This document shows, piece by piece, positions 40,291-48,791 of a DNA stretch of 64,000 bases. Position numbers and translations under genes: made by a program. The notes below the pieces were generated by a model. It saw nothing but the letters and a program-made list of their open reading frames with translations. It ran no database searches and had not been told where the DNA came from. Within the stretch, counting starts at the first letter, position 1. Each line of letters begins with the position of its first letter. The DNA comes from a virus, in the IMG/VR virus record IMGVR_UViG_3300035698_006348, positions 1-64,000 of that record; one strand, given 5' to 3'.

Positions 40291-40972
40291 TATTAAACTC
40301 CTTTTGACATACTCCTCTGTAACTACAATTCTTGCATACAAAGTTTCCGTAATTATACATTCCAATAGCAGGGTATACTTCATTCTTTATACCACTTACA
40401 ACATAAGGAAACACATAGTTACTAAAATAATTAATCTTACTTTTATTTATTGTAAACTTGTACGACTTTGGTTTCGTGAGTAGTGCATATATAATTTCTT
40501 TTGGCTCCTTTCTATATAATTTTACATAGGCTATATAATATAACATAAACTGAATATCATTGTCAAGATTATAAGGCTGTGAAGAAGAAGTTTTCCAATC
40601 AATCAGTAATCCTGATGTGGTTATTCTATCTATTTTGCCAACTATATCTACACCCTGAAAATCAAGTTTAAAATATTTTTCTACTTCATCATCCTCCGAT
40701 AATAGACTAGAAAATTCTTCATAGAAATTATATACACAAGCCTCTATCTTATTTTTTGCACTCTGTGAAATAATATTATACTTAGTGTATAATCTTTCTA
40801 AATTAGCAAGAGCTTTTGGTAAATTCCTCCAATCTTTTTCAATAGAGTCATGTACAGCACTTCCAACAGCCATTGCACTAGTCTGTACAGATAACTCTGG
40901 GTAGGTACGCCTATAAAAAGCACGTTTTGGACATGTTAGATAATCCTTTATCATTGATTGGCTTATTCTCAT
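40283..40972 (-). CDS. Cas4/RecB-like PD-(D/E)XK nuclease with Fe-S cysteines
   Basis: 229 residues. T-C-P-K-R (13-17, first Cys), G-S-A-V-H-D-S-I-E (about 37, His), G-K-I-D-R-I (about 112, Asp), L-I-D-W-K-T-S (about 122, D-x-K), Q-x-x-x-Y-x-x-A, and C-K-N-C-S-Y-R-G-V-C (about 213-222). The one-plus-three Cys arrangement is typical of 4Fe-4S nucleases of the AddB/Cas4 kind. It would trim DNA ends in phage recombination or attack host DNA. No CRISPR array is nearby. Confidence 0.85.
   Translation of the reverse strand: MRISQSMIKDYLTCPKRAFYRRTYPELSVQTSAMAVGSAVHDSIEKDWRNLPKALANLERLYTKYNIISQSAKNKIEACVYNFYEEFSSLLSEDDEVEKYFKLDFQGVDIVGKIDRITTSGLLIDWKTSSSQPYNLDNDIQFMLYYIAYVKLYRKEPKEIIYALLTKPKSYKFTINKSKINYFSNYVFPYVVSGIKNEVYPAIGMYNYGNFVCKNCSYRGVCQKEFNNG
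40537..40566 (-). promoter_or_regulatory. Possible internal leftward promoter
   Basis: Minus strand TTGACA (40561-40566), 18 bp spacer, TATATT (40537-40542), inside the nuclease gene and about 245 bp ahead of the HTH regulator. The sequence fits sigma-A well, but a coding location makes it less certain. Confidence 0.4.
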
Positions 40973-40975
40973 TAG

Positions 40976-41335
40976 TTACCAAGCACCCTTCCGCTGGTTT
41001 GCATTCTGAGTACGCCAAACATCTATAATAGATTTATACATATTTAGAATATTTTGCTTCTGTTCTAAAAGTACAGAGAGAGCAACTAATTTCTTGCGTG
41101 GTTCTACAAGCTCATTGTTAATACCTAACTGTTTTATTGTATTTGTTAGGTACGTTATAGAAGGCCGTTTACCATCAATAAAGAAGTCTTTGTTTAGGTA
41201 GGCTTCCTTCATTACCTTAGCCTCTGTATTTTTTATATCCAAAGACAGTAATGAAGTCTCTATACTAATTGCCCCTATCTCAGTAATCAACTTCTCCATA
41301 TCATCAAAATCTGGAGCTTCTAAAAGTTTACTCAT
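40976..41335 (-). CDS. Unknown helical protein in replication operon
   Basis: 119 residues from ATG 41335, or 129 from ATG 41365. ATG 41335 follows AAAGG by 12 bp and overlaps the previous stop by 8 bp. Helical throughout, with Leu, Lys and Glu heptads and a basic, Gln/Asn-rich C terminus. Not recognised. Confidence 0.55.
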   Translation of the reverse strand: MSKLLEAPDFDDMEKLITEIGAISIETSLLSLDIKNTEAKVMKEAYLNKDFFIDGKRPSITYLTNTIKQLGINNELVEPRKKLVALSVLLEQKQNILNMYKSIIDVWRTQNANQRKGAW

Positions 41336-41711
41336 AAAATTTATCAACCTTTCGTTCAATCTCATAGAAAGTCATACAGTACTCAAACATTCTCTCTAAA
41401 TACTGTATAGAATAATATGGACTCAACAATAAACATTCCTTTATAAAATATTCTACTTCAAACGTTTTAGTAAATATAGAGTAAAAAGATAAATCAGCAT
41501 CTCCTTTCGGTAAGGAAGACAAGGCACCAAAGACATTTTCCAATGTTGCATTAATCGCTGAGATATCATCATTATAAATATAAGTTATTGTCTCTGGACT
41601 TAGCCCACAAACAAATAAACGTAAAATCTCCAATGAAGCAATATACTCTAAAATCTCTGGGTTTATTGTCGTATGTTCCTTAATATAAGTTATAAATTTT
41701 TTCCAATTCAT
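41328..41711 (-). CDS. Unknown helical protein in replication operon
   Basis: 127 residues, helix-rich with many Tyr, Phe and Ile (Y-I-A-S-L-E-I-L-R-L-F). One-base overlap with the resolvase gene. Not recognised; a replisome accessory role is only suggested by location. Confidence 0.55.
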   Translation of the reverse strand: MNWKKFITYIKEHTTINPEILEYIASLEILRLFVCGLSPETITYIYNDDISAINATLENVFGALSSLPKGDADLSFYSIFTKTFEVEYFIKECLLLSPYYSIQYLERMFEYCMTFYEIERKVDKFYE

Positions 41712-42154
41712 TAGCTTTCGGCTATTTTATCATACATGGAATCTAACTCATCTCGTAGTTTAGTTGTATTATTCACAAGCCATATAAAATCTTCAATAGC
41801 TAGAACAACGAATTCTTGAACACCATCTGCTTTACGTGCTCCAGAAAACTTACCAACTAAAAAACCGAGCCCCCATACACTTTTAGCTTCCATAATTATT
41901 TTATTTAGCCACTCCCGTTTAAAAGTTAATTGACTAGCACCACCATACCCAACTTTACACTCTATTTTCATCTCTCTTGGAATTGATGGCACACTACCTT
42001 TTACATCTCCCATTAGGGCTGGCTCATCCAAAACTGTTCCTAATGCCCCAGACCCTGCTACACGTTTAAATTTACCGTCAATAATTTCTTCATTAAATTT
42101 ATCTGCAATATCCCGTTCAAACTTACTTCCTTTAACTTTCGATTTACTGACCAT
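41711..42154 (-). CDS. Hjc-like Holliday junction resolvase
   Basis: 147 residues. K-G-S-K-F-E-R-D-I-A (8-17, first Glu), R-V-A-G-S-G-A, G-D-V-K-G (Asp about 49) and M-K-I-E-C-K-V (E-x-K about 63-67). The order fits PD-(D/E)XK resolvases of the archaeal Hjc / phage type. Resolves branched DNA before packaging. Coupled to DnaB by a TAATG overlap. A plain restriction-type nuclease is the alternative. Confidence 0.78.
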   Translation of the reverse strand: MVSKSKVKGSKFERDIADKFNEEIIDGKFKRVAGSGALGTVLDEPALMGDVKGSVPSIPREMKIECKVGYGGASQLTFKREWLNKIIMEAKSVWGLGFLVGKFSGARKADGVQEFVVLAIEDFIWLVNNTTKLRDELDSMYDKIAES

Positions 42155-43446
42155 TACTTATGCTTATCTCCAAAAACTCTACAGATGTCTGCCATAAATT
42201 TAAGTTCTACAGTACCAGTTGGACCAGAGCGATTCTTTAAAATTATTGTTTCCATTATGCCCTTATCCTTTGTATTAGCATCATATAACTCATCTCTATA
42301 TATTCCAATAACAATATCGGCATCCTCTTCAATATTACCTGATTGACGTAAATCGTGTAAGACTGGCCGTTTATTATCTCTCATCTCAACACCACGATTA
42401 AGCTGTGATCCAAGAACAATTGTAATATCTAATTCTCTTGCCAATAATTTTAAATCTCTACAGATTTGCCCAATCTCTTGTGTAGCATTTGAATCCCTTC
42501 TTGCCAATAATTGTAAGTAGTCAATGTAAACTGTTTTTAGACCCCGTGTTTTAGCAAATCTACGTATACTACTGATAATCGCAGTCATGGATGGATCGTA
42601 CTTAGCATCAATAAAGAATGGATATTCTTTTATAGTTTTTATAGCATCAGAAATCTTATTCATTTCAATTTGAGAAAGTGTCCCTAACTTCATACTTGTT
42701 AATGAAATCCCAGTTACTGACGCTAAAACTCGTTCTATAATACTAGTCTCACTCATCTCTAATGAGAATAATATAGATGGTACACCTAACTTAGCTTGAT
42801 TATAAGCTAAAGAAGCCATGACTGAACTTTTTCCCATGCCAGGTCTTCCTGAGACTATCCATAATTGATTTCCTGCCATACCATTTGTAGCTATATCTAA
42901 TCCAGCTAGTCCAGTTGAAATACCCTGAACACCTGGATTCTCTACTCTATCACATAATTCATCCCATGATTGTTTAAGAATACTTGTTAAATCTCTCGCT
43001 CCATGAATTGAGTCTGCCTCTAAAGAATCTAATTCTCTCTTATACTTATAAATAACAGAATCAACATCCTCTGTTATTCTTATTTCTTCGTTGACACCTG
43101 ATGAAAGCGAAATAATTTTTCTTGCTTTATACGAGCTAACAACTACTCTCTCATATTCCATTAGGTTATTTTCATTATATTCTAATGAATAAATATGTTG
43201 TATATAACCATTTCCACCTACAGAAGCTAAAAGATTCTTAGATTCTAAATGAACAGAAACAAGCTCTGTATCAGGTACAAGACCATCTAAAATAAGGTCT
43301 GCTAACGTACTAAATAATAATTGATTTGGTGAAGAAGAAAACATATACGACTTTACTGCACTAAGTGTAAAAAACATATCTTTATTTCTAAACACCAAAT
43401 TTATAAGAGCCAATTCAGCATCAGAAGAAAATAGGTTATTACTCAT
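42154..43446 (-). CDS. dnaB: Replicative DNA helicase, DnaB family
   Basis: 430 residues from ATG 43446 (AGGAG 8 bp upstream). N-terminal primase-binding domain (1-150), then the RecA-like motor: G-I-S-T-G-L-A-G-L-D, Walker A G-R-P-G-M-G-K-S-S (about 195-203), F-S-L-E-M-S, Walker B Y-I-D-Y-L-Q-L-L (about 300), G-S-Q-L-N-R-G and D-L-R-Q-S-G-N-I-E-E-D-A-D (H4-type DNA loop). Unwinds DNA 5' to 3' as a hexamer, with the phage primase as partner. Confidence 0.95.
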   Translation of the reverse strand: MSNNLFSSDAELALINLVFRNKDMFFTLSAVKSYMFSSSPNQLLFSTLADLILDGLVPDTELVSVHLESKNLLASVGGNGYIQHIYSLEYNENNLMEYERVVVSSYKARKIISLSSGVNEEIRITEDVDSVIYKYKRELDSLEADSIHGARDLTSILKQSWDELCDRVENPGVQGISTGLAGLDIATNGMAGNQLWIVSGRPGMGKSSVMASLAYNQAKLGVPSILFSLEMSETSIIERVLASVTGISLTSMKLGTLSQIEMNKISDAIKTIKEYPFFIDAKYDPSMTAIISSIRRFAKTRGLKTVYIDYLQLLARRDSNATQEIGQICRDLKLLARELDITIVLGSQLNRGVEMRDNKRPVLHDLRQSGNIEEDADIVIGIYRDELYDANTKDKGIMETIILKNRSGPTGTVELKFMADICRVFGDKHK

Positions 43447-43819
43447 CAAATGGACTCCTAAATCTTAATTTACGGCGTAACTGTTTATCAATTTTTTCAA
43501 ACACTTTATCAACATCTACAACTGGATTTCTATCATTGTATGCATCATCTACATATTCTGATAATCGTCTTTTGCATATATATGATAGTAATGGGTAACA
43601 ATTCTCTTTTGGATTAAACTGCTTAACAAAAGCTAAATCAACTATAGATAAAAAAACATTTTTTCTTCCAAAAAGTTTAACCAACTTAGCAACTTGTGGA
43701 ATCAACTTAGCATCGAATGGCAAAGAGAAGATTTGAGCATATAGTCCAACTAGAAAACTAGCTGGGTTCTTAGCATCAGCTAATCTATCATAAAAAACAG
43801 TGACAATATTCTCGTCCAT
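43439..43819 (-). CDS. Unknown protein upstream of DnaB, possible helicase loader
   Basis: 126 residues from ATG 43819 (AAGGTGTGT upstream; a longer start at 43858 runs through a hairpin). Helical, basic C terminus (R-R-K-L-R-F-R-S). Overlap of 8 bp with dnaB and a place between the SSB-like gene and the helicase are where phage helicase loaders are often found. That role is inference only. Confidence 0.5.
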   Translation of the reverse strand: MDENIVTVFYDRLADAKNPASFLVGLYAQIFSLPFDAKLIPQVAKLVKLFGRKNVFLSIVDLAFVKQFNPKENCYPLLSYICKRRLSEYVDDAYNDRNPVVDVDKVFEKIDKQLRRKLRFRSPFDE

Positions 43820-43830
43820 ACACACCTTAC

Positions 43831-43857
43831 TGTGGAGAGAGATTATCTCTCTCCACA
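43831..43857. promoter_or_regulatory. Perfect 12 bp hairpin in SSB / helicase junction
   Basis: TGTGGAGAGAGA (43831-43842) pairs fully with 43846-43857 around a 3 nt loop. No T run follows on either strand. It lies 11 bp ahead of the ATG at 43819 on the transcript, so it may control translation of that gene, or be an RNA cleavage or stability site that separates high-level SSB mRNA from the helicase genes. Confidence 0.6.
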
Positions 43858-43867
43858 AATTTATTTA

Positions 43868-44689
43868 CTAAAGTTCTAATAGTTTATTTGCAATATCTTC
43901 TGCATCTGATTTAGAAATACTTGCCTGAATTTCAGCTTTCTTAAATTCAGCGTCTTCTTTTGGAAGAGCTGGCTCAGTGGAACGAGCGGCAAATATATCC
44001 CGTAATTGTACTCCACGTAACAAATCTTCAATCTCTGGTCGAGTCAATGAAATGGCGGCTGAATCATGGGAGAATAGCTCAGCCACAGGCATATTTACAA
44101 CTTCTCCTCTAGTACCAAGGTCTGCAACAACCATTGTATTCTTAGTTCTTCCAGCTCCAGTAACTACGAATTTAATATCATAATTATTCAAGCCAATTTT
44201 TTCTCCATCTTCTTTACGTGTATTTTCATCAACAATAACAATCTGCTGAGTTAACGTTGGACCAACTGTAATAAGACCAATAACATTAATCGGACCAGGA
44301 GCTACACCAGCTAACATTGCATTACATGATGGGCAAGCCCCAGGAATGTTTCCATTTTCTTGTGCTTTCACAGCAGAATTACAAGATGGGCAAATTTTTC
44401 CGACTGTTCTATCTAAGCCATTAAATACAAATCTTTGTTGTCGTGGAGAGTACCCAGTGATATCTCTAAAGTTACTTGGATTCTCAAGAATAATCCGTTT
44501 ATTATTTCTACAAACTGGACAATCCTCACCAATACATTTTACTGGATATTTTCTATTTACAAAGTGCTGGAAATACTCAGTAGCATTTGGATCCAAAATC
44601 CGTATATTATGCTCTCCAGCATTCAATCTAATATAATTAGTTTTCTTAAATTCTTTACGTTCTTCTTGCTTTGTAATATTTGCAAACAT
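43868..44689 (-). CDS. Zn-containing single-stranded DNA-binding protein (gp32-like)
   Basis: 273 residues. N-terminal K-F-K-K-T-N-Y-I-R-L...H-N-I-R-I-L-D, then two zinc-ribbon insertions: C-I-G-E-D-C-P-V-C-R (about 52-61) and C-P-S-C-N...C-P-S-C-N (about 100-123), a beta-barrel half (I-N-V-I-G-L-I to V-V-A-D-L-G) and an acidic tail with S-K-S-D-A-E-D. Zn in the core and an acidic C-terminal tail are features of phage gp32-like SSBs. Position between recA and dnaB agrees. OB fold assignment is not certain. Confidence 0.6.
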   Translation of the reverse strand: MFANITKQEERKEFKKTNYIRLNAGEHNIRILDPNATEYFQHFVNRKYPVKCIGEDCPVCRNNKRIILENPSNFRDITGYSPRQQRFVFNGLDRTVGKICPSCNSAVKAQENGNIPGACPSCNAMLAGVAPGPINVIGLITVGPTLTQQIVIVDENTRKEDGEKIGLNNYDIKFVVTGAGRTKNTMVVADLGTRGEVVNMPVAELFSHDSAAISLTRPEIEDLLRGVQLRDIFAARSTEPALPKEDAEFKKAEIQASISKSDAEDIANKLLEL

Positions 44690-44695
44690 AGTTGC

Positions 44696-44974
44696 TTACT
44701 CCTCTTTCTTTATAATGTTGCCTAATGTGGTCACAGCCGTTTCTTCCAAAATGGCTTTTGCCTTATCTCTGGGCATTGTCTTTGTCAGTTCTAAAATCTC
44801 ATTATATTTTATAGCTCTTCCCTCCATTCGTAAAAGTAAGTGCGTTGCTAAAGCCTCAATGTATTCATCATCAAGTACTTTATCCTCTGGAATATTTGAA
44901 ATTTCATCGTACAATTCCAGGTTTTGAAAACTACCTAAACTATAAATCCTTTTTACCCTGATTGTCCGTTCCAT
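44696..44974 (-). CDS. Unknown small protein
   Basis: 92 residues, overlapping the recA 3' end by 35 bp. N-terminal strand then acidic helices (E-Y-I-E-A-L-A-T-H-L-L-L). A consensus promoter inside recA lies just upstream, so this gene and the SSB can be transcribed apart from recA. Not recognised. Confidence 0.6.
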   Translation of the reverse strand: MERTIRVKRIYSLGSFQNLELYDEISNIPEDKVLDDEYIEALATHLLLRMEGRAIKYNEILELTKTMPRDKAKAILEETAVTTLGNIIKKEE

Positions 44975-46007
44975 CCTTACTTACCTCCTTTTCTTCCTCA
45001 ATAGGCTCTTCAATTAACTTCTCTGTTATACAATAATTATAACATAATTTTGTAATATTGTCAAGATGACTTTTGTCACTATTTAAGGCTGTCACTGTTT
45101 TTGTTACACCGTGTCCTAAAACCTCACCTTCAAATGCAATATAACTACCCCTTTTATCTAAAATTCCTTGCATAAGAGCAAACTCTACTAAGTCCATTGT
45201 ATTATCAATTCCAGTCCCAAAAAACATTGGAAACTTGAAAGCTTTGAATGGAACGGAAAGTTTATTTTTCTTTATTACAAAATTTGTATACGCCCCAATA
45301 ATAATCTTATCATCTTTAGGGTCTTTTATCTTTGCACCTTGTGTCAACTGAATTACTAGTGAATCATAATGCTTTAGAGCATTCCCACCAGTTCTAGCAA
45401 ACCCACCAAAAAAGCTTCCAATATTTGCTCTAATTTGATTTACAAAAACAACCGCGGTGTTTGAAGCACGTATTCCAAATGAATTACGCCTCAAAAATTG
45501 AGTAAGCAATCTGCTAACAAGAGCAATATTTGCATCGCCTAAATCTTTTTCTTTTTCTTTCTCTGGAGCAAGTGCTCCAACAGAATCCAGTACTATTAAA
45601 TCAAACTCTTTTGAAGTTATCCCATATTCACAAATCTGTAGTGCCTGTTCACCAGTCTCTGGCTGTATAAGAACAAACCTTTCAAAATCAGTTATACCAG
45701 AGATAGTTGTGATATATTTATGATCTATTGCGTTTTCTTGGTCAACATATAAAACTTTGCCACTACAATTCTTTGCTATTGATAAGCATAAGGTTGTCTT
45801 TGCAGATGATTCTGGACCGTATATCTCAGTTATTCTACCCCGTGGAATTCCACCTATACCTGTTGATATATCTAAAGATACAGAACCTGTCTGTATAACT
45901 TCAAGTGGTCTATCATCATAAATCATTTCTTTAAGTGTTTCTTCACTGTAGGTTTTATTCAGTAGACCCATAAAACTTAGAGCTCCCTGTTTTTTAGCTT
46001 TTGCCAT
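44940..46007 (-). CDS. recA: RecA-like recombinase
   Basis: 355 residues. G-S-V-S-L-D, Walker A G-P-E-S-S-A-K-T-T (64-72), the E-N-A-I-D-x-x-Y motif, L-I-V-L-D-S-V-G-A-L (Walker B, about 139), V-N-Q-I-R-A-N-I-G (about 194) and G-G-N-A-L-K-H-Y (L2 loop end). Forms filaments on single-stranded DNA and pairs homologous strands. The acidic C-terminal tail (E-P-I-E-E-E-K-E) is like that of bacterial RecA. Placed between PolA and SSB. Confidence 0.96.
   Translation of the reverse strand: MAKAKKQGALSFMGLLNKTYSEETLKEMIYDDRPLEVIQTGSVSLDISTGIGGIPRGRITEIYGPESSAKTTLCLSIAKNCSGKVLYVDQENAIDHKYITTISGITDFERFVLIQPETGEQALQICEYGITSKEFDLIVLDSVGALAPEKEKEKDLGDANIALVSRLLTQFLRRNSFGIRASNTAVVFVNQIRANIGSFFGGFARTGGNALKHYDSLVIQLTQGAKIKDPKDDKIIIGAYTNFVIKKNKLSVPFKAFKFPMFFGTGIDNTMDLVEFALMQGILDKRGSYIAFEGEVLGHGVTKTVTALNSDKSHLDNITKLCYNYCITEKLIEEPIEEEKEVSKDGTDNQGKKDL
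45036..45064 (-). promoter_or_regulatory. Consensus leftward sigma-A promoter inside recA
   Basis: Minus strand TTGACA (45059-45064), exactly 17 bp, TATAAT (45036-45041), within the last 130 bp of recA. Start expected near 45029, about 55 nt ahead of gene 44974. Gives separate expression of gene 44696-44974, the SSB-like protein and the helicase genes. Confidence 0.8.
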
Positions 46008-46016
46008 TAGACTCCT

Positions 46017-47894
46017 TTACTTTATCCAAAAATCTTCTATTTTCGAGCTAACCTCTGCTGGAATTTTACCAAGAAAAGGTTGCTCTGCTTCTTTCATACT
46101 CTTAGCTATAAATGCTTCTGCCTCCTCAGCTATATCTTCTTTTACAAGACAAGATACTTCGTCATGAACAGTCAAAATAATTCGTAAATCCTTTCCAAAT
46201 GGATTATCATAAAAAATATTACAGATAGCAATTTTCATAATATCTGCACCAGTTCCCTGAATAACAGTATTGAATGCTTGTCTGCGTAAACTACTTATAT
46301 GCTTATCCCTCTCTTTATACCCATCAACTCCAGGAAAAAATGTTTTCTTTGGAAGGTATCTACGTCTTCCAAGAAGTGTAGAAGTATATCCTATCTCTAC
46401 TGCTTTGTCTTCAACAACGTCTTTCACTAAAAATAATGTTGGATGCCCAGCTTTATATTTATTTAGGTAATCTCTAGCCAATTGAACACTAAAGCCAAAA
46501 TTATGTGCTAGACCATATTCTGTAGAACCATAAATCAAAGCAAAATTATAACCCTTAGCAATCGTTCTCTGTTCTTTTGTTACTTCCTCATATGGAGTTT
46601 CAAATATCAAACTAGCAGAGGTTGTATGTAAATCAAGATTATTTACGTAAGCAAATATCATGATTGCTTCTTTTGTAAAATTAGCTGTTATCCGTAGCTC
46701 TTGTTGAGAATAATCAATAGTAATTATTTTATATCCTTTTGGTGCTCTAAAACAAGAACGATAACTTATATCTGCTGGAATATTTTGTAAGTTTGGATTA
46801 GACGAACTGAATCTTCCAGTATGAGCGATTAGCTGATTAAAATTGGCATGTAAATTTCCTGTAGAGGGCTCAATATTCTCAATAAACTCTTCTCCATAAG
46901 TGGAGACAAGTTTTGCAAATTCTCTGTATTGTAGTAAATGCCCTATAAACTTATTCCCTTCTCTGAATGGTTTTAGATACTTTGCTCCAGTAGACTTTAA
47001 CAATAAGCCAGTATCAGCTAATGCCAACTTTATTTGAACGTGAGACCCTGGATTGAAAGCATATTTGAAATAAGACCTAATTGCCTCTGGCTTAGTAATA
47101 TTTACTAAAACCTCTCTTGCTTTTTTCGTCTTTGCTCCAGCAATCTTATATCTATCTGCTACTTGTAAAGCAGAATCAAAGTTTTCTAATTGTAGCATGT
47201 CAGTTAGAGATTCAAGAGCTAATTCTTTTTGTTCAATTGCTTGTGGCTCAGCTTTTTCTAATAAAGCTAACCAAGCTTCTTTATCAAATGGAACACCTTT
47301 TATTTCCATATCAACAACTACAGGTAGTAATCTCATTTCTAAGTCCATTACTTGACCAAATTGTGCAATAAGCTCACTCTGAATCTCATAAATCTCTGTA
47401 GTGTATTTTACATCAAGAGCGGAGTATTGTAATTGATCTGAAGTTAATTCAGTCAATTCTCCAAGCTCATAAAATTCTTTTCTAACAGACTTATCTATTT
47501 CTACACCTAAGTATTTTAAATATAAATCTCCCATAGAATAAAATCGTTTTGAATCTTCGGCACCATTTCTTAAAATGGTTTCTGCATACATTGTACAGTA
47601 TAATTTTTTTAGAAGTATACCAGTCTTAGCAAAGATTACAGAGACATCAAATTTTATATTGTGCCCTATAACAAATTTATTTTCTATAAGAGCGATAAGA
47701 TAATTAATATTTTTAAATTTTAAACAATCGAAAACAAATATTTTATCTCCAATTCCTATTTGTATAACATACAACTTACAAGTAATAGGATTTAATGAGC
47801 TAGTTTCCACATCAAGAACAACCTTACTATACTTACAGCAGTAATCAATAAAAGTCCCCATTTGAATAACATCTGTAATTTCTATAAATTCCAT
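46017..47894 (-). CDS. polA: DNA polymerase I family (family A) with 3'-5' exonuclease
   Basis: 625 residues from ATG 47894 (AAAGGAGAG 4 bp upstream; the in-frame GTG at 47909 overlaps that site). Exo domain: V-L-D-V-E-T-S (Exo I, about 30), H-N-I-K-F-D (Exo II, about 78), S-A-L-D-V-K-Y (Exo III). Polymerase: G-R-F-S-S-S-N-P-N-L-Q-N-I-P, motif A D-Y-S-Q-Q-E-L-R (about 391-398), motif B R-T-I-A-K-G-Y-N-F-A-L-I-Y-G (about 440), motif C V-H-D-E-V (about 576). No 5'-3' exonuclease domain. Proofreading replicative polymerase of the phage, first gene of the leftward operon. Confidence 0.97.
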   Translation of the reverse strand: MEFIEITDVIQMGTFIDYCCKYSKVVLDVETSSLNPITCKLYVIQIGIGDKIFVFDCLKFKNINYLIALIENKFVIGHNIKFDVSVIFAKTGILLKKLYCTMYAETILRNGAEDSKRFYSMGDLYLKYLGVEIDKSVRKEFYELGELTELTSDQLQYSALDVKYTTEIYEIQSELIAQFGQVMDLEMRLLPVVVDMEIKGVPFDKEAWLALLEKAEPQAIEQKELALESLTDMLQLENFDSALQVADRYKIAGAKTKKAREVLVNITKPEAIRSYFKYAFNPGSHVQIKLALADTGLLLKSTGAKYLKPFREGNKFIGHLLQYREFAKLVSTYGEEFIENIEPSTGNLHANFNQLIAHTGRFSSSNPNLQNIPADISYRSCFRAPKGYKIITIDYSQQELRITANFTKEAIMIFAYVNNLDLHTTSASLIFETPYEEVTKEQRTIAKGYNFALIYGSTEYGLAHNFGFSVQLARDYLNKYKAGHPTLFLVKDVVEDKAVEIGYTSTLLGRRRYLPKKTFFPGVDGYKERDKHISSLRRQAFNTVIQGTGADIMKIAICNIFYDNPFGKDLRIILTVHDEVSCLVKEDIAEEAEAFIAKSMKEAEQPFLGKIPAEVSSKIEDFWIK

Positions 47895-47929
47895 ATACTC
47901 TCCTTTCACTGTTTGTTATTGTGTACATA

Positions 47930-47958
47930 ATTATAACATACTTTTACTAAAAAGTCAA
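47930..47958 (-). promoter_or_regulatory. Leftward promoter P-L1 for polymerase operon
   Basis: Minus strand TTGACT (47953-47958), 17 bp, TATAAT (47930-47935). Start expected about 30 nt before the polA ATG. Nearest of two similar leftward promoters. Confidence 0.9.
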
Positions 47959-47995
47959 GGTTTATTAGAAAACTCTAATGTTAGGTAATAACTTA

Positions 47996-48024
47996 TTGAC
48001 AAATTGATAAAAATATGGTATAAT
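47996..48024 (+). promoter_or_regulatory. Rightward promoter P-R1
   Basis: TTGACA (47996-48001), 17 bp, TATAAT (48019-48024), a full sigma-A consensus facing the tRNA and morphogenesis side. Back to back with P-L1. Confidence 0.9.
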
Positions 48025-48107
48025 CTATAAGTACTAACAAACAATAACTAATTAAAGATTAAAGATAAGTAATAGCAGAAAATGTTTTTAATCTAATCAC
48101 TGTATAT

Positions 48108-48136
48108 ATTATAACACACTTCTTCTAAAAAGTCAA
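48108..48136 (-). promoter_or_regulatory. Leftward promoter P-L2
   Basis: Minus strand TTGACT (48131-48136), 17 bp, TATAAT (48108-48113). Shares the flanking CTAAAAAGTCAAGG and TTAGAAAACTCT words with P-L1, so the promoter block has been duplicated. Confidence 0.9.
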
Positions 48137-48184
48137 GGGTTAATGCAGTTACATTAGAAAACTCTCATAAATCTACTTGTACCC

Positions 48185-48213
48185 TTGACAAATATTGAAA
48201 AGTGTGTTATAAT
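48185..48213 (+). promoter_or_regulatory. Rightward promoter P-R2
   Basis: TTGACA (48185-48190), 17 bp, TATAAT (48208-48213). Second full-consensus rightward promoter, about 90 nt before the first rightward gene. Confidence 0.9.
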
Positions 48214-48315
48214 AGTACTATAAGTAATTAAGTACTTAAACATTAAATACTTAAAGATTAACCATTAAAAGAAAGTAACTAAGTAATTGCGGAAAAAATC
48301 CGCATGGAGAAAATA

Positions 48316-48528
48316 ATGTCTAAATATAAATGTTCCATCTGTCATAAAGAATTTACAAATGTTTTGATGGCAGATAGTTGTGAAAAGAGTCATGATATTA
48401 TGTATGTTCCATTAACAAAGGCAGATATTCTTCGCTTAATTCAGTTTATTATAACAAAAGATGAGAAATTACTAACTGAATCATTGGTAACAACTTTACA
48501 GAAATATTCATCTACTCTGAATAAATAA
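48316..48528 (+). CDS. Small C2H2-like zinc-finger protein
   Basis: 70 residues from ATG 48316 (GGAGAAAATA upstream; ATG 48304 overlaps the site). C-S-I-C-H-K-E-F (5-12) and C-E-K-S-H (about 22-26) give a CCCH/C2H2-like single zinc finger, followed by a helical region. First gene after the rightward consensus promoters, so it is probably expressed early; a transcription or host-takeover role is plausible but unproven. Confidence 0.65.
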   Translation: MSKYKCSICHKEFTNVLMADSCEKSHDIMYVPLTKADILRLIQFIITKDEKLLTESLVTTLQKYSSTLNK

Positions 48529-48569
48529 TAGCCACCATATAGCGTGCACTATAAAAAGAGGTAATCCAT

Positions 48570-48785
48570 GTGAAAGTTATATGTCCTATTTGTGATAAAG
48601 AGATACTAAAGACTGATTCTAAGCAGATTGTAGCTATTGATCGTCCAGATAAGATGAATATATTCTGCCACCTATCATGTATAAATAATACAAATTTGGA
48701 GGAATATCTAAAAGATAATAAAAACTATACTAAATTCCTTTCTATACATACTGCTAGGAAAATAAAAATAAATATGAAAAAATAG
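48570..48785 (+). CDS. Small zinc-finger protein
   Basis: 71 residues from GTG 48570, which follows AAGAGGTAATCCAT; the ATG two bases earlier is out of frame and closed by TGA. C-P-I-C-D-K (5-10) and C-H-L-S-C (about 33-37) form a zinc site; basic C terminus (R-K-I-K-I-N-M-K-K). Unknown function. Confidence 0.55.
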   Translation: MKVICPICDKEILKTDSKQIVAIDRPDKMNIFCHLSCINNTNLEEYLKDNKNYTKFLSIHTARKIKINMKK

Positions 48786-48791
48786 TAATAT

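Noticed and set aside
40283-40972. CRISPR adaptation gene cas4
   Set aside because: The fold fits, but there are no repeats or other cas genes in the window; a general phage RecB-like nuclease is the simpler reading.
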